Positions 61,253 to 64,000 of a stretch of 64,000 nt of DNA are shown here, piece after piece. A program made the translations under genes and the position numbers. The notes beneath the pieces are model-generated. The model was not told the DNA's origin. It saw only the letters and a program-made list of their open reading frames with translations, and searched no databases. Position 1 is the stretch's first letter; every line of letters begins with the position of its first letter. Origin of the DNA: Cheiracanthium punctorium. Taxonomy: Eukaryota; Arthropoda; Arachnida; Araneae; Cheiracanthiidae. The stretch lies in NCBI GenBank assembly GCA_038373885.1, contig JAWZYV010018266.1:1-64000 (forward strand), in the 5' to 3' direction.

Positions 61253-61391
61253 GGAGATTCCCGGATAGGTGAAAGTCACATGTTGCCAGACTAGGATTGC
61301 ATGGCGGATGCTGCCAGACCTTCCATAAAAATCTGCGGAGCAAGCGCTGTGTTGTGAGGGTACTGCTTTGCCATGTAAGAGTACAAATCAT
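61253..61391 (-). pseudogene. Mariner transposase scrap (catalytic D3 region)
   Basis: The minus-strand frame reads TQRLLRRFLWKVWQHPPCNP, then SLATCDFHLSGNL. Mariner transposases have LL...FxWxVxxHPPYSPDLAPxDxHLFxxL here, so the order and spacing match. The third catalytic Asp in SPDLAP is Ser (NPSLAT). Only about 46 codons remain. The scrap starts within a few bases of the pogo-like element's right end, so the two may have been brought together by insertion. Confidence 0.7.
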
Positions 61392-61399
61392 TTGCTTAA

Positions 61400-63115
61400 A
61401 TTTCCGAGTCTCTTGTTTATCACAATTTTGTGCTGATTTCTTAGTGTTTCACAATACGACTTACACAATACGACAGTAATTGCTGTGTCCTTTCATACAT
61501 TCGCTGTAGACAGATCCTTTGAAATAAAGACAGAAAGAAAACAGAAATATTTTTTTTTACTGCTGATGAGGGAAACGTTTTGCCCCAGGAAATATACTGC
61601 TTTGCATACTTGGATTTTGAAGTAACTTTGCACTTGACGTGGCATTTGTTTCTAGTACTTTACAACAAGCATTGTTCTTCAAATGAAATTGACAACACTG
61701 GAAGCATTGAACTGAATTATCGTTTCCGCAAATTTGGTTTGTGAAGTTGTCATATTTGTGGGAAGGGTAATTTAAGTTTTTGAACGCACTATATATACAT
61801 TATGGAAAAAGAGTGCAGAAAATTGTTATCGATTATTCCAGTGGGATTCATTTTGTCCTTGTGATTTCTTTTTATAGAAAAATAGAATAAGTTCCTTTGT
61901 CGAATAAGTGGGGAGTGGGAATTTGGTATAGTGATTGCCGAAACAAATATAGCAAGGAGTCGAATTTCACTGGAACTATGTGATTTTTTTTAGTAAGTGA
62001 TTTATAAAATAATGATTTATAAATTTTCAGTTTCCTTTCTATAACTATATAAATATATATTCAGTATCATTTCGGTAGGAGATTTCATAAAATGAATCAA
62101 AATAAAGCTAATAGTATTTGCGGATATTATTTTAGGGCGTTTTTTTCTTTAACACTTACTACATTATACTTTCCTTAATTTTCTGATAAATTTAAGGTGC
62201 GTGAAGCTATGAACTATTTAACATCAAAAGGGTACATATTTAATATAATATTTAGATACAATAATTTTTTGTGTTTGTAATGATTTAATCTTTTTTATAA
62301 CATTTAAATTTAATGACTAGCAATGTATTCATAGGTCGATAGATATTCCGATATTGCAAAGGGGAGGAGATAACTTACAGAGACGCCACCATTGAGAGAA
62401 AATTGAAATGATATTTTAAAGTGCGTTATAAATTGCGATTTTCCTTTATATTCAGAACTTTTATGGCCCAACGATGCTATTAAATAGATCACTGGAAGAT
62501 TCAAACGACATCATCTGTTAATGTTATGGACATTTTTACATAAATTTTCCATTGAATGATTCCCCGCTAAGAAATCTATAATCTATATTTCTCAGATATG
62601 TGCTATGTGCATATATATTAGATGCTATTCCTGTGTATAATTCTTCAAATAACCATCTTTCATTTCACATTAATGCTTGCGTCTTGAGTCATGCACCGTA
62701 GAAAAGTAAAGTATGGACTTACACTGAATAGACAGTTTTAAATATTGCCATATTTCATTTATATTCAGTGTAACAACGGAAAAAAATATATTTGGGGATA
62801 AAAATAAATTATAACTATTTTTACTTTATTCCAAACAAGTAAAAAACATTTGAAATGTCAGTAGATTGGGGATAATGTAATTTTTTATTAGTAGAAAATT
62901 TATTTATCTGTAAATAAAAAAGCTATCCGTTATGTTCAGTTAAAAAATATTAGTAATAATATTTTTAAAAACTACAAAAAATTGAATAAAGGAATTATTT
63001 TCTTATTTATGAAAATTATTTCTATTTTTGTTTATTAGATGTACAATGTAAGGGCAATAAATACTACAGTACTTTTTTACTTCTGAATATTAGCTTAGAT
63101 ATTTGAAAAAATAAG
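61400..63115. other. Unassigned AT-rich DNA
   Basis: No recognisable gene or element was found. Confidence 0.45.
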
Positions 63116-63119
63116 AAAA

Positions 63120-63161
63120 TACTGCAATATTTCTTGCCGTAGAGCAAGAAATATTACAGTA
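63120..63161. repeat. Short near-perfect hairpin
   Basis: The arms TACTGCAATATTTCTTGC (63120-63137) and their complement (63144-63161) pair with one mismatch and a 6-nt CGTAGA loop. Confidence 0.75.
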
Positions 63162-63311
63162 CTTCTATAATTCAGTAGAAAATAAAGAAAAATATATATC
63201 GGGTAAATTGTTGTCAGTGTTTCTGTTTACTAATGTGTTTGAATAATTGGCATTATAATTATGACGTTTTATATATTAATTGTTTGTGTTGCTAGGAAGA
63301 CTTAACAAACA

Positions 63312-63534
63312 TACACCCTCCAAAAACAGTATTCGAGCAAGAGAGAAATTTCCTACGTTGGTTTCGTATATTAAAATTTATTTATCATAGAATATGAATT
63401 AGGCTATGTATAAATATGGCTTTCCATATTTCTACCAAGATGTGCGTTTCTCAAAAACTGAATTATTATTTGCAAATCTGCAAATCTAAAATTGGAAATT
63501 TCTCTCTTGCTCGAATACTTTTTTGGAGGGTGTA
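63312..63534. mobile_element. Tc1/mariner-type MITE, 219 bp, with about 40-bp inverted repeats
   Basis: TA at 63312-63313 and 63533-63534 flanks an element starting CACCCTCCAAAAACAGTATT and ending, on the other strand, CACCCTCCAAAAAAGTATT. The inverted repeats run about 40 bp (through AGCAAGAGAGAAATTTCC) with a single indel. The high arm identity suggests a young element. The 60-codon frame crossing the right end is incidental. Confidence 0.85.
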
Positions 63535-63912
63535 CATGATCCGACAAGCAATTCCACAAAGTGCAAATGAACGTGAACGTCATTTCTTTTCCTTTTAATG
63601 AAGGTTATTTAGTTGATTTTAAATGTATATTTACAAATGATAAGTGCCTAAAATGTGAATTTCCTATTGTGAATATTTTCCGAAGAGGCTATTTCATGCT
63701 TATTCAAATCTTCTTAAATCTATTGACTGCTAGCTGTTGACAATGCTTAATGTATCACCTGGGCTTTCTAAATTTATGAAATAAACTGACATTTTATGCT
63801 ATAAGTTAAAATTTTGATTTTCTGGTTTTCGAATTAATGCGTTAAATACGAACCTATTTTTTACAATTCTGTTTGCATGAGTGTCTTTTAGTGACATGAA
63901 GTACATCATGGT

Positions 63913-64000
63913 ACAGGGTGGTTATAATTAAACTTCCCCTACAAGCAGCATTCTTAAGCTGTAACCGGCGAGCAGATTGCTACCAAATTTGGCATATGGA
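63913..64000 (+). repeat. Dispersed repeat E, copy 2, cut by the window end
   Basis: TACAGGGTGGTTATAATTAA opens this repeat, followed by 'gcagattgctaccaaatttg' matching 52655 onward. The opening resembles mariner-type ends (compare TACAGGGGGCCATAATTAAA at 41361), so repeat E may be a DNA transposon. Confidence 0.55.

Noticed and set aside
1..64000. CRISPR array, bacterial defence island or prophage
   Set aside because: There are no regularly spaced short repeats, no operon structure and no ribosome-binding-site pattern. The repeats and base composition are those of a eukaryotic genome.
1..64000. Endogenous viral gene
   Set aside because: I saw no frame with viral polymerase, capsid or envelope motifs.

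Overview
The window looks like repeat-rich, AT-rich intergenic or intronic DNA from an animal genome. The repeat types (Tc1/mariner, pogo-like, hAT, piggyBac-type TTAA elements, a Kolobok-like transposase tail, tRNA-derived SINEs, a mariner-type element with an arthropod-style N-terminal helix-turn-helix) point to an arthropod, plausibly a chelicerate such as a spider. The taxon is an inference; nothing in the sequence fixes it. I found no convincing host protein-coding exon, no tRNA or rRNA gene, no CRISPR array and no prokaryotic operon. Almost all open frames are short chance frames or run through microsatellites. The few that read as protein are decayed transposase pieces.

Layout. 1-3.1 kb: unassigned AT-rich DNA. 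3.3-6.2 kb: copies of a LINE-tail-like repeat, a broken hAT element (3862-5152) and a palindrome-rich repeat whose sister copy lies inverted at 12.2 kb. 8.2-12.5 kb: a probable hAT-like element carrying a short hAT MITE with an 8-bp duplication, a TTAA-flanked piggyBac-like MITE, and SINEs. 15.5-16.8 kb: a 1.2-kb TTAA element with perfect 19-bp terminal inverted repeats, keeping only the C-terminal part of a Kolobok-like transposase. 18.8-19.8 kb: a THAP-encoding element whose right terminal repeat is split by a 140-bp hAT MITE with a perfect 8-bp target duplication.

22-26 kb: microsatellites, a dispersed repeat shared with 58.7 kb, SINEs and a tandem array of about 260-bp units. 29.3-34.2 kb: two related segments, one interrupted by about 1.2 kb. 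36.1-37.2 kb: a multiply frameshifted Tc1-like transposase. 40.4-41.4 kb: a mariner-type element with long terminal inverted repeats, nested in an older element that ends in a CCTATAACAC motif. 44.0-46.4 kb: a short tandem array, a sister of that older element and a strong 43-nt hairpin. 49-54 kb: SINE, LINE-like and other dispersed repeats.

54.3-58.7 kb: a dense cluster holding a foldback MITE, a piggyBac-like end, a Tc1 fragment, a candidate solo LTR and a complex tandem array. 60.1-61.4 kb: a pogo-like element next to a mariner transposase scrap. 63.1-63.5 kb: a hairpin and a 219-bp TA-flanked MITE. The window ends inside another dispersed repeat.

The elements do not form a pathway. They record successive transposon invasions with at least three likely nesting events. 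The most noteworthy items are the split THAP element, the Kolobok-tail deletion derivative, the nested mariner-type element and the isolated long hairpin at 45.9 kb.
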